Assembly: GCA_009911175.1 (NCBI GenBank)
Contig: QXWX01000030.1
Location: forward strand, 13,477-77,476
Origin: Lachnospiraceae bacterium
GTDB taxonomy: Bacteria > Bacillota_A > Clostridia > Lachnospirales > Lachnospiraceae
DNA length: 64,000 nucleotides
Direction: 5' to 3'
A model generated the notes under the pieces. The model did no database searches and was not told where the DNA came from. It worked only from the letters and a program-made list of their open reading frames with translations. The position numbers and the translations under genes were made by a program. Each line of letters starts with the position of its first letter. The stretch's first letter is position 1. This document shows positions 17,918 to 26,261 of the stretch, one piece after another.

Positions 17918-18592
17918 ATGATTTATTGTGTTGAGGACGACAGCTCTATCCGTGATCTGATGATATACACATTAAATTCTGCCGGATTTGAAGCAAAAGG
18001 TTTTGACGGCGCGGACACCCTTTTTGACGCTTTGCAGACAGAAAAACCCCAGCTTATTATGCTTGATATAATGCTTCCCGGCGAAGATGGCATTTCCATA
18101 TTGAAAAAGCTGCGTATGCAGGGGACGACAGAGGATATTCCTGTTATTATGGCGACAGCCAAAGGAACCGAATACGACAAAGTAACCGGGCTTGATTTGG
18201 GAGCTGATGATTACCTTGCAAAGCCGTTTGGCATGATGGAAATGATTTCCCGTGTGAAAGCGGTATTGCGCCGTACAAGTCCGAAAGAAGAAACTAAAAA
18301 GCTAAAAATTGGTAATTTAGAATTGAATTTGGAAACATATATTGTACTTGTAAACAACGAACGGGTTCAGTTGACACTGAAAGAACATAAGCTGCTCCAT
18401 ACTTTTATGGAAAACCCCGGACGGGTGTTTACACGCGATCAGCTTCTTGAAATGATATGGGGCATTGACTACATAGGAGAAACCCGAACCGTAGATGTTC
18501 ACATTGGAACACTCCGAACAAAATTAGGCGAATGTGGGAGCTATATTGAAACGGTACGGGGAGTTGGGTATCGAATGGAGGGGGAAGTATGA
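17918..18592 (+). CDS. phoP: phosphate-responsive response regulator (PhoP/PhoB type)
   Basis: A 224-residue OmpR-family regulator. The receiver domain (1-120) has acidic residues (VEDDSS), the phosphorylated Asp in MLDIMLPGEDG, and conserved Thr and Lys (ATAKG, YLAKPFG). The winged-helix domain (about 130-224) ends in YIETVRGVGYRMEGE. An in-frame upstream start at 17870 exists, but ATG 17918 has AAGGAG nine bases upstream and gives the canonical N-terminus. It overlaps phoR by four bases. It probably binds the PHO-box-like repeats at 13683 and 20300. Confidence 0.88.
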   Translation: MIYCVEDDSSIRDLMIYTLNSAGFEAKGFDGADTLFDALQTEKPQLIMLDIMLPGEDGISILKKLRMQGTTEDIPVIMATAKGTEYDKVTGLDLGADDYLAKPFGMMEMISRVKAVLRRTSPKEETKKLKIGNLELNLETYIVLVNNERVQLTLKEHKLLHTFMENPGRVFTRDQLLEMIWGIDYIGETRTVDVHIGTLRTKLGECGSYIETVRGVGYRMEGEV

Positions 18593-20244
18593 CGAAACGA
18601 ATTTTTCGTTCAATCTGCCTTGTCGCATTGACTGTTTTTCTTGCGTCTGTTGTCCTGTTCATGGGTGTTCTGTATGAATACTTTTCAAATGTTGAACAGA
18701 CACAGCTAAAAATGCAGACAACCCTTGCCGCACAGGGCGTTACAAATGAGGGCATTGATTATTTCCATGATTTGAAAGTGAAAAATTATCGTATATCATG
18801 GATTGATACAGAGGGAAATGTTATTTTTGATAGTGCGTCTGATACTGCGGAAATGGAAAATCATTTAGAGCGGGAAGAAGTGCGGGAAGCCCTTTCTTCG
18901 GGCTATGGTGAAAGTAAACGGTATTCTGCTACTTTGATGGAGCGTTCGTTTTATTCTGCGCAGAAACTTGATGATGGCACTGTATTACGGCTTTCCATAT
19001 CTCAAAATTCTATTTTGACGCTCCTTTTAGGTATGACACAGCCGATTTGCATTATATTTGTGATCGCGCTGATTCTTTCCATTGTTTTAGCTATTCAAGT
19101 TTCAAAAAAAATAGTAAAGCCATTAAATGAAATTGATCTTGATAATCCGTTGTCAAATGAGGGCTATGATGAGCTTTCCCCTTTTTTACGGCGTATTGAC
19201 AGCCAGCAAAGACAGCTACGGGGGCAGAAAGCCGAGCTTCTCCAAAAAGAGAATGAATTAAATACGATTATCGGCAGCATGAATGAGGGCATGATTCTCC
19301 TAAATCAAAAAGGGAAAATTATCAGTATAAACCCTGCGGCAAGAAAACTGTTGGACGCTGGCACAGACTGTATCGGTTCTGATATGCTGTCCTTATGCCG
19401 TAATCTTGAATTGCAGGAAATCCTTACGAAAGCCTTGCACGGAGAACGGGGCGAAAACATTATCCGGCTACATGGAGAAAGCTATCAAATTGACGCTGAC
19501 CCGATCACTTCTGAAAACATTGTGAAAGGAGCCGCGCTTTTCTTTTTCAATGTGACAGAAAAAGAAAAAGCGGAACAGATACGGCGCGAATTTACCGCTA
19601 ATGTGTCCCATGAATTAAAAACCCCGCTTCACTCCATTTCCGGGTATGCGGAGCTTTTGAAAAACGATATGGTAAAGGAGAATGATAAAATACCCTTTGC
19701 CGGAAAGATTTATGATGAAGCCGGACGAATGATACGGCTTGTGGAGGACATTATCAGTCTTTCGCACCTTGACGAAGGTGCGGACGATATGCAGAGAGAA
19801 AATATCGACCTATACACATTGGCAGAAAAGGCGGTACAGAGCTTAGAGCCACAGGCAGATACCGTATGTGTTGCATTGGAGCTTTCCGGCGTTCCGGCTC
19901 CCCTTAACGGCATACCACAGCTTTTATACAGTGTGATTTATAATCTTTGTGACAATGCGATTAAGTATAACCATGAAAACGGAAAAGTAATGGTGAACAT
20001 ACAGAATGAAAACGGCATGGTAGTTTTATCAGTGGAGGACACGGGGATAGGAATTGCACCCGAACATCAAGAGCGGATTTTTGAGCGTTTCTATCGTGTT
20101 GATAAGAGCCATTCTAAGGCAGTAGGGGGAACCGGGCTTGGGCTTTCTATTGTGAAACACGCCGCTAAAATCCATAATGCTAAAGTTGATGTAAAAAGTC
20201 ATGTCGGAAAAGGCACGACGGTTATTGTAACATTTCCAAAATGA
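18589..20244 (+). CDS. phoR: phosphate-sensing histidine kinase PhoR
   Basis: A 551-residue membrane kinase. Helix 1 is at about 7-29, an extracytoplasmic sensor at about 30-145, helix 2 at about 146-170, then a linker, a PAS-like domain (about 215-320, starting NTIIGSMNEGMILLN), the phospho-acceptor NVSHELKTPLHSISGYAELL (His near 347), and an ATPase domain with N box (CDNAIKYN), G1 (EDTGIGIAPE) and G2 (GGTGLGLSIV). It is the partner of the overlapping PhoP gene. All catalytic motifs are present and the length is normal. Confidence 0.9.
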   Translation: MTKRIFRSICLVALTVFLASVVLFMGVLYEYFSNVEQTQLKMQTTLAAQGVTNEGIDYFHDLKVKNYRISWIDTEGNVIFDSASDTAEMENHLEREEVREALSSGYGESKRYSATLMERSFYSAQKLDDGTVLRLSISQNSILTLLLGMTQPICIIFVIALILSIVLAIQVSKKIVKPLNEIDLDNPLSNEGYDELSPFLRRIDSQQRQLRGQKAELLQKENELNTIIGSMNEGMILLNQKGKIISINPAARKLLDAGTDCIGSDMLSLCRNLELQEILTKALHGERGENIIRLHGESYQIDADPITSENIVKGAALFFFNVTEKEKAEQIRREFTANVSHELKTPLHSISGYAELLKNDMVKENDKIPFAGKIYDEAGRMIRLVEDIISLSHLDEGADDMQRENIDLYTLAEKAVQSLEPQADTVCVALELSGVPAPLNGIPQLLYSVIYNLCDNAIKYNHENGKVMVNIQNENGMVVLSVEDTGIGIAPEHQERIFERFYRVDKSHSKAVGGTGLGLSIVKHAAKIHNAKVDVKSHVGKGTTVIVTFPK

Positions 20245-20270
20245 AACATTAAATTGTATAACCATTTTTC

Positions 20271-20297
20271 AAAAAAGCTGCATACGGCAGCTTTTTT
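20271..20297 (+). terminator. terminator of the pst-pho operon
   Basis: Eleven-base perfect arms AAAAAAGCTGC/GCAGCTTTTTT around a five-base loop, 27 bases after the phoR stop. The A and T runs make it bidirectional in principle. Confidence 0.85.
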
Positions 20298-20299
20298 GT

Positions 20300-20338
20300 T
20301 TTACATGGATTTTACAATTTCAAGATATTGGATTTGAT
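20300..20338 (+). promoter_or_regulatory. second PHO-box-like repeat after phoR
   Basis: TTTACA at 20300-20305 and 20311-20316 (11-base spacing) is followed by GATATTGGATTTGAT, the same arrangement as upstream of pstS at 13683. A TAATAT-like -10 follows near 20350. No phosphate gene lies downstream; element DNA begins within about 60 bases. It is either an orphan promoter left by recombination or one driving the short genes at 20.5 kb. Confidence 0.5.
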
Positions 20339-20554
20339 GTTGACTTGATAATATCTAAATAAAACAAAAGAAATGGAAATACCTGCTAATGCGGGAAAAG
20401 ACAAAAACCGCTGACAGGTAGGATTTTTGCGTTCATTTTCAAGAATCGACATAATGGGTGGTTTTGAAAAATCAAAGCCGCCGTTTCTTTTTTATCTTCT
20501 CAAGGAATGACGCGGTTTCACTGTTAAAAGCGGCAGCTAAAGGAGGTAGCCGCC

Positions 20555-20665
20555 ATGAAGCACATACCGTATCGACAAAATCCGACGGTCATTGACATAT
20601 CAAAAAAAGCCCGTCCACCGCCGGGGGAAATTCTACCCACGAATATGAACTGTCTAATCAACTGA
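20555..20665 (+). CDS. small element-associated ORF
   Basis: A 36-codon ORF with a strong AAAGGAGG site seven to eight bases before the ATG. The peptide is basic and proline-rich (MKHIPYRQNPTVID, then KKARPPPGE). Short peptides of this kind sit upstream of the sigma-like gene in Tn1549-like elements; I do not recognise a function. A terminator follows at 20687. The last residues may be altered relative to relatives, because the sequence after PPPGE does not look constrained. Confidence 0.4.
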   Translation: MKHIPYRQNPTVIDISKKARPPPGEILPTNMNCLIN

Positions 20666-20686
20666 ATACTGCTTACAATTCCTCTG

Positions 20687-20714
20687 CGCCCGTCTGCAAC
20701 TTTGTAGACGGGCG
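20687..20714 (+). terminator. hairpin with T-rich tail before the sigma-like gene
   Basis: CGCCCGTCTGCA and GTAGACGGGCG form a near-perfect stem around a short loop, followed by TTTTGTG. It separates the small ORF at 20555 from the sigma-like gene at 20854. Confidence 0.65.
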
Positions 20715-20853
20715 TTTTGTGTTCCCCCGGCAAAATTTTTTCAAAAAGTTTGCAAAATCACCGCCTATTCGGGGGTGCGCGGTTTTGAGGGTTTATGAAA
20801 GGGGACATCAGAAAAAATCACCCGCTTTCGCGGCTGCGAAAGGAGGTGAGAAC

Positions 20854-21333
20854 ATGAATGAACCGAACCGTACCCAATGGCAAATCCGTTGTGCTTTTAA
20901 TGGCTTTTGCAAACAGGCATTGAAGCGCGAAGCAATGAACGCCCACAGGGACACAAAGCGGCAGCAGTCAAGGGAAGTAACATTCTCCGATCTGTCACCA
21001 CTGGAAGAAAGCCAGCTTGTTACCTACGACAGATATTTTGCAGATGATGAAGCTGAACAGTCTTTCATTATTGCGGGAAAAGAGATAACCGCAAAGCTGC
21101 TTGCCGAAGCCCTGCGGAGCTTGCCGGAAGAAAAGCGCGAAACTATCCTGCTGTATTATTTCTTCGATATGAGCGAAACCGAGATTTCAAGGCTCTGCAA
21201 CATTCCGAGGACAACAGTGAAGTATCGCCGCAACAGCTCTTTTGAGCTACTAAAACGCTATTTGGAGGAACGCGCCTATGACTGTCAGCCAGCAACCCCA
21301 ACAAGATTCCCGCAGGACAAAATGAGCCGGTAG
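20854..21333 (+). CDS. sigma-70-like element regulator
   Basis: A 159-residue protein with an N-terminal FNGFCKQALKREAMNAHRD segment typical of sigma-like regulators of Tn916/Tn1549-type elements, and a region-4-like HTH (ALRSLPEEKRETILLYYFFDMSETEISRLC, then IPRTTVKYRRNSSFELLKRYL). ATG 20854 with AAAGGAGGTGAG is the clear start; upstream in-frame sequence is a poor extension. In intact elements a small HTH gene overlaps the end; here an ATG at about 21277 opens a frame that stops after 15 codons, so that partner is lost. It probably controlled excision and transfer genes of the element now lost. Confidence 0.75.
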   Translation: MNEPNRTQWQIRCAFNGFCKQALKREAMNAHRDTKRQQSREVTFSDLSPLEESQLVTYDRYFADDEAEQSFIIAGKEITAKLLAEALRSLPEEKRETILLYYFFDMSETEISRLCNIPRTTVKYRRNSSFELLKRYLEERAYDCQPATPTRFPQDKMSR

Positions 21334-21806
21334 GCGAAATTTGGTACTGTGGTAGAATCTTGCTCTAAGAAAGTGGCGGCTTCCTCTGTGTGGGCTTCCG
21401 TCAATACCTTTAGTGCTGCAAACGGGGATTTTGCCAAAGCTGCGGAAACATTTCTCCCTCTGATACCTACAAACCTGCAAAATGCAAAATGGACGTTGAT
21501 TTGCGGAAATTTCCCCTTATTCCTTACAACACCACACAAGCCGGAATAGGCGGAGATTTACGGAAATTTCTCTTTGCCTGCCCTCCACGGACAGCTTGCG
21601 GATTTGCCAAATGGGAGAGGAAATTTCTTTCTATCCCCTTTGCACGGCATAATACTGGCGATTTTTCAAAATGCCAAAAATGGGCGCAAAAAAACAGGAA
21701 ACCTTTTCTTGATTTCCTGTCTTGGTGTGCCGTTCCATGTAGCGGCGGTTATTCAGTTTACAAATAAGCCGGATTTAATTTGCCCCAGTGTTGTTCCTTT
21801 TCGCAA
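21334..21806. other. non-coding segment with GGAAATTT-type degenerate repeats
   Basis: About 470 bases without a supportable gene. Three similar stretches containing CGGAAATTTCC, CGGAAATTTCT and AGGAAATTTCT lie near 21505, 21562 and 21622. A hairpin with arms AACAGGAAA/TTTCCTGT lies at about 21690-21720. Overlapping short frames exist on both strands, but none has a good start site or family features. Confidence 0.45.
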
Positions 21807-22106
21807 TTACAGCAAGTAATTATTTTCCCGGTTTGCAATCTGCAAACCAACCAATTTGTAGGTTGCATATCCTCCCATAACCAGCGGCTCTGCTTTGCAA
21901 ATTTCTTCTGCTTCTTCACGGCTCTCTGTTTTTAGGATATACATACCTGCCATTCCCGGATAGCCTTTAAAGACACCGCAGATTTCCAGCTTTCCCTCAT
22001 CGTCCAGCTTTCTTATGTTCTCAACGTGTTCCATAACTACCTGTTTTGTCATTTTATTATAGGTCTTGCTTTTCTCAATCATCATCATATACATCAATTT
22101 TTCCAT
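21807..22106 (-). CDS. YCII-related domain protein
   Basis: A 99-residue protein of the YCII/DGPF ferredoxin-like family: an N-terminal MYMMMIEKSKTYNKM strand, HVENIRKLDDEGKLEICGVFKGYPGMAGMYILKTESREEAEEIC as the core, then DPxV-like EPLVMGGYATYKL. Its biochemical role is not established; related proteins act as small dimeric enzymes or dehalogenase-like proteins. AGGAGAA lies before the ATG. A WYL regulator at 23393 occurs nearby, as often seen with such genes. Confidence 0.75.
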   Translation of the reverse strand: MEKLMYMMMIEKSKTYNKMTKQVVMEHVENIRKLDDEGKLEICGVFKGYPGMAGMYILKTESREEAEEICKAEPLVMGGYATYKLVGLQIANRENNYLL

Positions 22107-22184
22107 ACGATTTTCTCCTTTACATTCTATGGGGATTCACTGAGGGTATTATATTATATTTATCCGGCAATAGCAATCTGTCTG

Positions 22185-22613
22185 TCATGCTCTGGAAACA
22201 AACTTATAGCCCACGCCTATAACGGTCTTTATGTAGGTAGGCTTGCGGTTGTCCGGCTCTATCTTTTTTCGCAAGTTGCAAATTACATTGGCAACGCTTG
22301 ACTGGCAGCTTTCACTTTCCATGCTCCATACAGTTTCAAAGATTTGCGCCTTTGTAAATACCCTCCCCGGACTGGTGGCAAGGCAACAGAGTGCGCCATA
22401 CTCTAAACGGGTGAGATTTATGTCTGCCCCGCCTTTCAGTACCCGGCGTTGGTGTAATCTGATTTCCAATCCTGGAAAAATCAGTGTGGGGAAGTGTGGC
22501 GGCGGCATGGCTTCCAGCGGTATTATATGGGCAAGGCCAGCTATGGCTTTTTCAATCGCTTTTTCTTCTGTGCCATTGAATGTAAGCATGACTATTTTCC
22601 CGACAAATCTCAC
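22185..22613 (-). CDS. stand-alone OmpR-type winged-helix regulator
   Basis: A 142-residue protein. The C-terminal 100 residues are a complete OmpR/PhoB winged helix (LTRLEYGALCCLATSPGRVFTKAQIFETVW, ending YIKTVIGVGYKFVSR). The first 40 residues do not form a receiver domain and no phosphorylatable Asp is present, so it is not a normal response regulator. Similar stand-alone winged-helix proteins belong to the regulatory cassettes of Tn1549-like elements, where they sit with a sigma-like and a small HTH gene, as here. Confidence 0.7.
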   Translation of the reverse strand: MRFVGKIVMLTFNGTEEKAIEKAIAGLAHIIPLEAMPPPHFPTLIFPGLEIRLHQRRVLKGGADINLTRLEYGALCCLATSPGRVFTKAQIFETVWSMESESCQSSVANVICNLRKKIEPDNRKPTYIKTVIGVGYKFVSRA

Positions 22614-22619
22614 CTCCCA

Positions 22620-22832
22620 TTATGTAGCCTGTCCGTCAAACCGAAAACGGAACAAAGCAGAGATAAGCCGCTGTTTTATGCTATCCTCGGTGTCTGTATC
22701 TATATGACCATTTTCAAGGGCTGCCATACGGATACGCTTGCTGTAATGTCGTAAAACCTCTTCCACGGCTTCCGGCTCTCCGCTGGTCGCCCGGACAATC
22801 GTTTCATAAGGCAAAAGATTCGGATTCCCCAT
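22620..22832 (-). CDS. small HTH protein of the conjugative element
   Basis: A 70-residue protein with the element-type segment YETIVRATSGEPEAVEEVLRHYSKRIRMAALENG and a DTDTEDSIKQRLISALFRFRF tail, as in the small helix-turn-helix protein encoded beside the sigma-like factor in Tn916/Tn1549-type elements. Its start overlaps the upstream sigma-like gene by 29 bases, so the two are translationally linked. Confidence 0.75.
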   Translation of the reverse strand: MGNPNLLPYETIVRATSGEPEAVEEVLRHYSKRIRMAALENGHIDTDTEDSIKQRLISALFRFRFDGQAT

Positions 22833-23262
22833 GTGAAAGCACCTCCATTTCTTTATGCAGGAGTTGTAAAGTCCTATGGATTTGATACCCGGTCGTACTC
22901 CGGCAGCGTCCGTACATTTCCCCGATTTCCCGCTGTGTGTAATGCCTGAAAAAGTAAAGGAAAATGATTTCCCGGTTTTTCTCCGGCAGAGCTAACAGGG
23001 CGGCGGCAAGTTTTCCGTTGGTGAGGATAACTGTCTGACCGCACATCGTAATGGAGTATTTTTCATAGGGTGCTTCAAAATATTCGTCTGTTGTGCCTAA
23101 AGGGTAAAACTTTTCTTCTGTGAGGTATTCAAGGGATATTTCTTTTTGTCGCCGTCTGCTCCTGTCACGCCATGCGTTGATAGCCGCAAAGCGTATGACG
23201 GTCTTGCAAAAGCCGTTGAACGTATACATGATATGTTCTTTGTATGCTTCTGTACAAGCCAT
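22804..23262 (-). CDS. sigma-70-like element regulator
   Basis: A 152-residue protein with TFNGFCKTVIRFAAINAWRDRSRRRQKEISLEYL at the N-terminus and a region-4-like HTH (LLALPEKNREIIFLYFFRHYTQREIGEMYG, then RCRSTTGYQIHRTLQLLHKEM). It is the same family as the gene at 20854 but diverged and in opposite orientation. ATG at 23262 (reverse strand) follows AAAGGGGGG; a longer in-frame extension to 23361 lacks a good site. It belongs to a cassette with the HTH gene it overlaps. Confidence 0.75.
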   Translation of the reverse strand: MACTEAYKEHIMYTFNGFCKTVIRFAAINAWRDRSRRRQKEISLEYLTEEKFYPLGTTDEYFEAPYEKYSITMCGQTVILTNGKLAAALLALPEKNREIIFLYFFRHYTQREIGEMYGRCRSTTGYQIHRTLQLLHKEMEVLSHGESESFAL

Positions 23263-23392
23263 AAATGATTCCCCCCTTTCTCCCACATGGGGCGTGCATG
23301 GTTTCGTTTTAATGCTATATTGCATTTGGTACATGGATAGTTTATCATAGAATAGTGACAAGGGCTGTCACCATTCGGAAAGGAGTTCAAAA

Positions 23393-24361
23393 ATGTCAAA
23401 AGCAGAACGGCTTATCGAGATGATGATAACAATAAATGCAAAAAAAGATTTTACTGTAGGCGAATTGGCAAATGAATTTTCCGTATCAAAAAGAACCATA
23501 CTACGTGACTTGCAAGAATTGGAACAAGCTGGTTTCCCTCTTTACTCCGAAGTTGGGGCGGCGGGTGGGTATCATATCTTAAAAGAACGCATTTTGCCGC
23601 CTATTGCTTTTTCAGAAAGCGAAGCAAAAGCTATTTTCTTTGCCTGTCAAGCCTTGCAATATCACCGTGACTTGCCGTTTGAACAGGAAACCATATCCGT
23701 CCTAAAAAAATTTTTGAATTGTCTGCCATTAGATGTACAAAACAGTATTACGCAGATTCAAAACAAGGTAGTATTTTGGATTCCAGACAGACATTGCGAT
23801 TCGCCATTACTTAAATCAATGTTCCTTGTTGTGATAAACCGTCATGCCGCAACAATACGGTATTCGTCAACATATTCTGAAAGTACACGCACAATTATAC
23901 CTATCGGCTTATATGCTATGAATGGACTTTGGTATTGCCCCGCCTATTGTACAACGGCAAATCAAATCAGAGTATTCCGGGTTGACCGTATTAAAGAAAT
24001 CATAGAGGAAAAGCCCTATCCAAAAGGGAAATACCCTATTCCTACGTCTATTCAAGAATATCTTGAAAAAACAGATGTTAGGAATGATTACCATATGAAA
24101 ATCCAACTAACGGATATAGGCGTTAAACGCTGTGAAAGTGAATGTTTACTTGCAAGCGGATTAACAACATTTCCAACGGGCGGCGGGATAATCGACATGG
24201 AAATAAATCATGCAGCTTTAGAATGGGTTGCCGATTATATATTGCCATTTGGGAACAACGCCACTGTGTTAGCACCATTGGAGCTAATAAAACTAATGCA
24301 GCAAAAAATATATGAATTACATCAGCATTATTGCAGTTTGGAAACAAGTATGAATGAATGA
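23393..24361 (+). CDS. WYL-domain transcriptional regulator (YafY/DeoR type)
   Basis: A 322-residue regulator. The N-terminal DeoR-like HTH (about residues 3-60: FTVGELANEFSVSKRTILRDLQELEQAGFPLYSE) is followed by GAAGGYHI and a WYL ligand-binding domain (about 140-225, with GLYAMNGLWYCPAYC and FRVDRIKEI) and a C-terminal WCX-like extension. Such proteins sense small ligands or nucleic acid. It starts behind AAAGGAG and is divergent from the sigma-like gene at 23262. The nearby YCII gene is a plausible target. Confidence 0.8.
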   Translation: MSKAERLIEMMITINAKKDFTVGELANEFSVSKRTILRDLQELEQAGFPLYSEVGAAGGYHILKERILPPIAFSESEAKAIFFACQALQYHRDLPFEQETISVLKKFLNCLPLDVQNSITQIQNKVVFWIPDRHCDSPLLKSMFLVVINRHAATIRYSSTYSESTRTIIPIGLYAMNGLWYCPAYCTTANQIRVFRVDRIKEIIEEKPYPKGKYPIPTSIQEYLEKTDVRNDYHMKIQLTDIGVKRCESECLLASGLTTFPTGGGIIDMEINHAALEWVADYILPFGNNATVLAPLELIKLMQQKIYELHQHYCSLETSMNE

Positions 24362-24882
24362 GAGGGATTCCGTCGTCATCGGCATTGTGGGAATGTGTAT
24401 AACTGGCTGTCTCATGGAATTGTGGGTAACTCTGTTTGCAGGACGTGGGAAAGCTGCACTTTAGCTTTTCCATGTGCTGTGAATAGAGTTATCCATGATT
24501 CCATAGCCTGTTATGCACATTTCCATAATGTTTGTCTTTTGGTCTTTGGCTTCTTTGGTTCGGAATAGTGTGGTGCTGGCGGTCTATCTCTTGTTTTCGG
24601 TTGCTTGCTTCTTTACCGTACATGAGCATTCGCGCCCGATTGCGATAGGTAAGCCTACAGTTTCAAATGTTTCCGGCTTTTCCCCCGCTTAGCACCGTGC
24701 ATGCGGCTTTCACCGCACACGGCGCCCCATCGAATTTAGAAATTGTTCATTTTAAACATAACTTACACACTTCGTTACAGCATTAAAAGATTTGTTATGC
24801 GATTACAGGCGTTCCCGCCAGTTTTCGCAGTTTATTCAGTTTTTCCAGTTGTTTTTTGTTCAGTTGGAGTTCATTTAGGCTG
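24362..24882. other. non-coding segment with probable group II intron fragment
   Basis: No gene is supportable over these 520 bases. Read on the reverse strand, 24590-24740 contains GTGCGGTGAAAGCCGCATGC followed by ACGGTGCTAAGCGGGGGAAAAG, a sequence style typical of group II intron RNA near the maturase reading frame, but no reverse transcriptase is present. A further reverse-strand frame around 24805-24880 ends like the C-terminus of an unknown protein (LNELQLNKKQLEKLNKLRKL). Confidence 0.4.
24590..24740 (-). mobile_element. possible group II intron remnant
   Basis: The reverse-strand motif around 24680-24722 (GTGCGGTGAAAGCCGCATGC, then ACGGTG) resembles the conserved hairpin preceding the intron-encoded protein in bacterial group II introns, and GGCTTACCTATCGCAAT follows. 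Domain V and the maturase were not found, so this would be a dead fragment. A covariance-model search would settle it. Confidence 0.35.
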
Positions 24883-25146
24883 ATGAAGAAGAAGGCAAGA
24901 CTGATGGGGGTACGGTTTGCGGCCAGCCTGTTTTATAAGGAATGGAGGCCAAAGGATATGGTGTGTATGGGAATATCCATGTTTATCTCCCGGTCAAAAG
25001 CCGGTGAGCAGTATCTTGACAGCATAGGAGGCGATAACCGCATAGAGCAGGAGGGCAGCTATCGGAAGTGTGTTTTTCTTGTGGAAAACAAAAAGAGATT
25101 AGAGAATGGAAGGAGTTATTTAAGAGGAAAGGCAAGGAAGAATTAG
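24883..25146 (+). CDS. unrecognised short ORF, possibly a remnant
   Basis: An 87-codon frame with a basic N-terminus (MKKKARLMGVRFAASLFYKEW) and no clear ribosome binding site. Another frame (25068-25262) contains a charged, coding-like segment (EWKELFKRKGKEELGISG and onwards), so a frameshift may separate two parts of one former gene. I do not recognise a family. Either a decayed element gene or chance. Confidence 0.25.
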   Translation: MKKKARLMGVRFAASLFYKEWRPKDMVCMGISMFISRSKAGEQYLDSIGGDNRIEQEGSYRKCVFLVENKKRLENGRSYLRGKARKN

Positions 25147-25303
25147 GAATTAGTGGCAGAAATGATGAAAAGAGAATAAGCCAGGAGAAGTATCAGGAAA
25201 AGTATAAAAGGCAGGATTTACAGGTAAATGAATTGATCGCAGGAATAGGAACAGACCTATAGCAGCAATGAATGAAAAAGATGTCAAGGGAAGGAAGATG
25301 AAA

Positions 25304-25897
25304 ATGAGTAGATTTTTAAAATTACGGACAGGAAAAAAGCTGGAGGTTTGGCCGAGATATTATGCATATAATAGGACTTTGGCAATTGCATTGTTTGAGG
25401 AGGGTGAGCCATATGGTAATCTTACCTGCTGCCTGGACGATGCACCGGGAAGAAATTGCGCTTATATTGATGTAAATAATATGGGGGTGGATATTGTGGA
25501 CGTGCTGGAGAAAGAAGGGTTCGGGAAAAGAACCGGAAAAAAGCATCAGTCCGGCTATGTGGTGTATCCGGAATTTTCATTTAAGAAGGAAGTGTTAAGG
25601 GATTGCACAAATGAAAATTATGAGAAGTATCTTACATGGCAGGAGACCCTTGGGGAGGATGAAGAATATCTTACTGCGAGTTGTCGGATCTGTTATAAGG
25701 ATTTTTGTTTTACCGTGAAAAAGGAAGAGGCACAAAAATACCGGGAGTATCAGGATGGTGCGCCATATCTGATACAGAATGTTTTTCCAAACATGTCCTG
25801 TGAGGAAAGAGGGCTTTTTGCAAAAGGCCAGAATATGTGTGGTACATGTTTTAAGGAGATGTTTTCCTTTTACCAGGGAGGAGCTGAGGAAGATTAA
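25304..25897 (+). CDS. DUF4313-like element protein with extended C-terminus
   Basis: A 197-residue protein. The first 90 residues match the DUF4313 pattern of proteins carried on conjugative elements: NRTLAIALFEEGEPYGNLT, then the AYIDVNNMG segment and a leucine-containing helix. The remaining 100 residues are cysteine-containing (CRICYKDFCF, MCGTCFKEMF) and may bind metal; I do not recognise them. ATG 25304 with a purine-rich AAGGGAAGGAAG site is chosen over ATG 25268. Function unknown; useful mainly as a marker of element origin. Confidence 0.55.
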   Translation: MSRFLKLRTGKKLEVWPRYYAYNRTLAIALFEEGEPYGNLTCCLDDAPGRNCAYIDVNNMGVDIVDVLEKEGFGKRTGKKHQSGYVVYPEFSFKKEVLRDCTNENYEKYLTWQETLGEDEEYLTASCRICYKDFCFTVKKEEAQKYREYQDGAPYLIQNVFPNMSCEERGLFAKGQNMCGTCFKEMFSFYQGGAEED

Positions 25898-25990
25898 ACA
25901 ATATTTTTGCTTTTTTCCTGTAATGAATGGAAAGAGTACGGTAGTATGAGGCTGGTCGGGATATCAATGGATTTGGAGGTAATCTATATT

Positions 25991-26212
25991 ATGGTTGGAT
26001 CAAAAATAAAAATCGGTGATATGCTGTACTAAAGCGATGATAAAAAAGAGTCATGGGAGAACTTTCAACGGGATTATAGATTGGGAGAGGTAGAATTAGA
26101 TCGGTTGAAATACGGTTTTGTAGATACATACGAAGAATATAGTACATCGAGCCAGGAATTTGCTGAAGAGTTTTCCGAAGCAGAGGATGTCTGGAAGATG
26201 CTGATGGAATAG
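25991..26212 (+). pseudogene. short gene interrupted by in-frame TAA
   Basis: GGAGGT precedes an ATG that opens MVGSKIKIGDMLY, then TAA at 26030-26032. The same frame continues for 60 codons of coding-like acidic sequence (ESWENFQRDYRLGEVELDRL, ending AEEFSEAEDVWKMLME) to TAG at 26212. A terminator follows 8 bases later, as expected for a real transcription unit. It is best read as a 73-codon gene broken by one nonsense mutation. Family unknown. Confidence 0.5.
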
Positions 26213-26219
26213 TAACACA

Positions 26220-26261
26220 CCTGCTAATCCGATATTGTTTGTGCAGTATCGGATTAGCAGG
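26220..26261 (+). terminator. strong hairpin terminator
   Basis: Fifteen-base perfect arms CCTGCTAATCCGATA/TATCGGATTAGCAGG around a 12-base loop, followed by TTCTTT. It lies just after the broken gene at 25991. Confidence 0.75.

Noticed and set aside
26030..26032. Recoding of the internal stop as a special amino acid
   Set aside because: The codon is TAA, which is not used for selenocysteine or pyrrolysine, and no recoding structure is apparent.
26220..26261. Perfect inverted repeat considered as a recombination or att site
   Set aside because: Its position right after a gene end and the T-rich tail fit a terminator better; no second copy was seen in the window.
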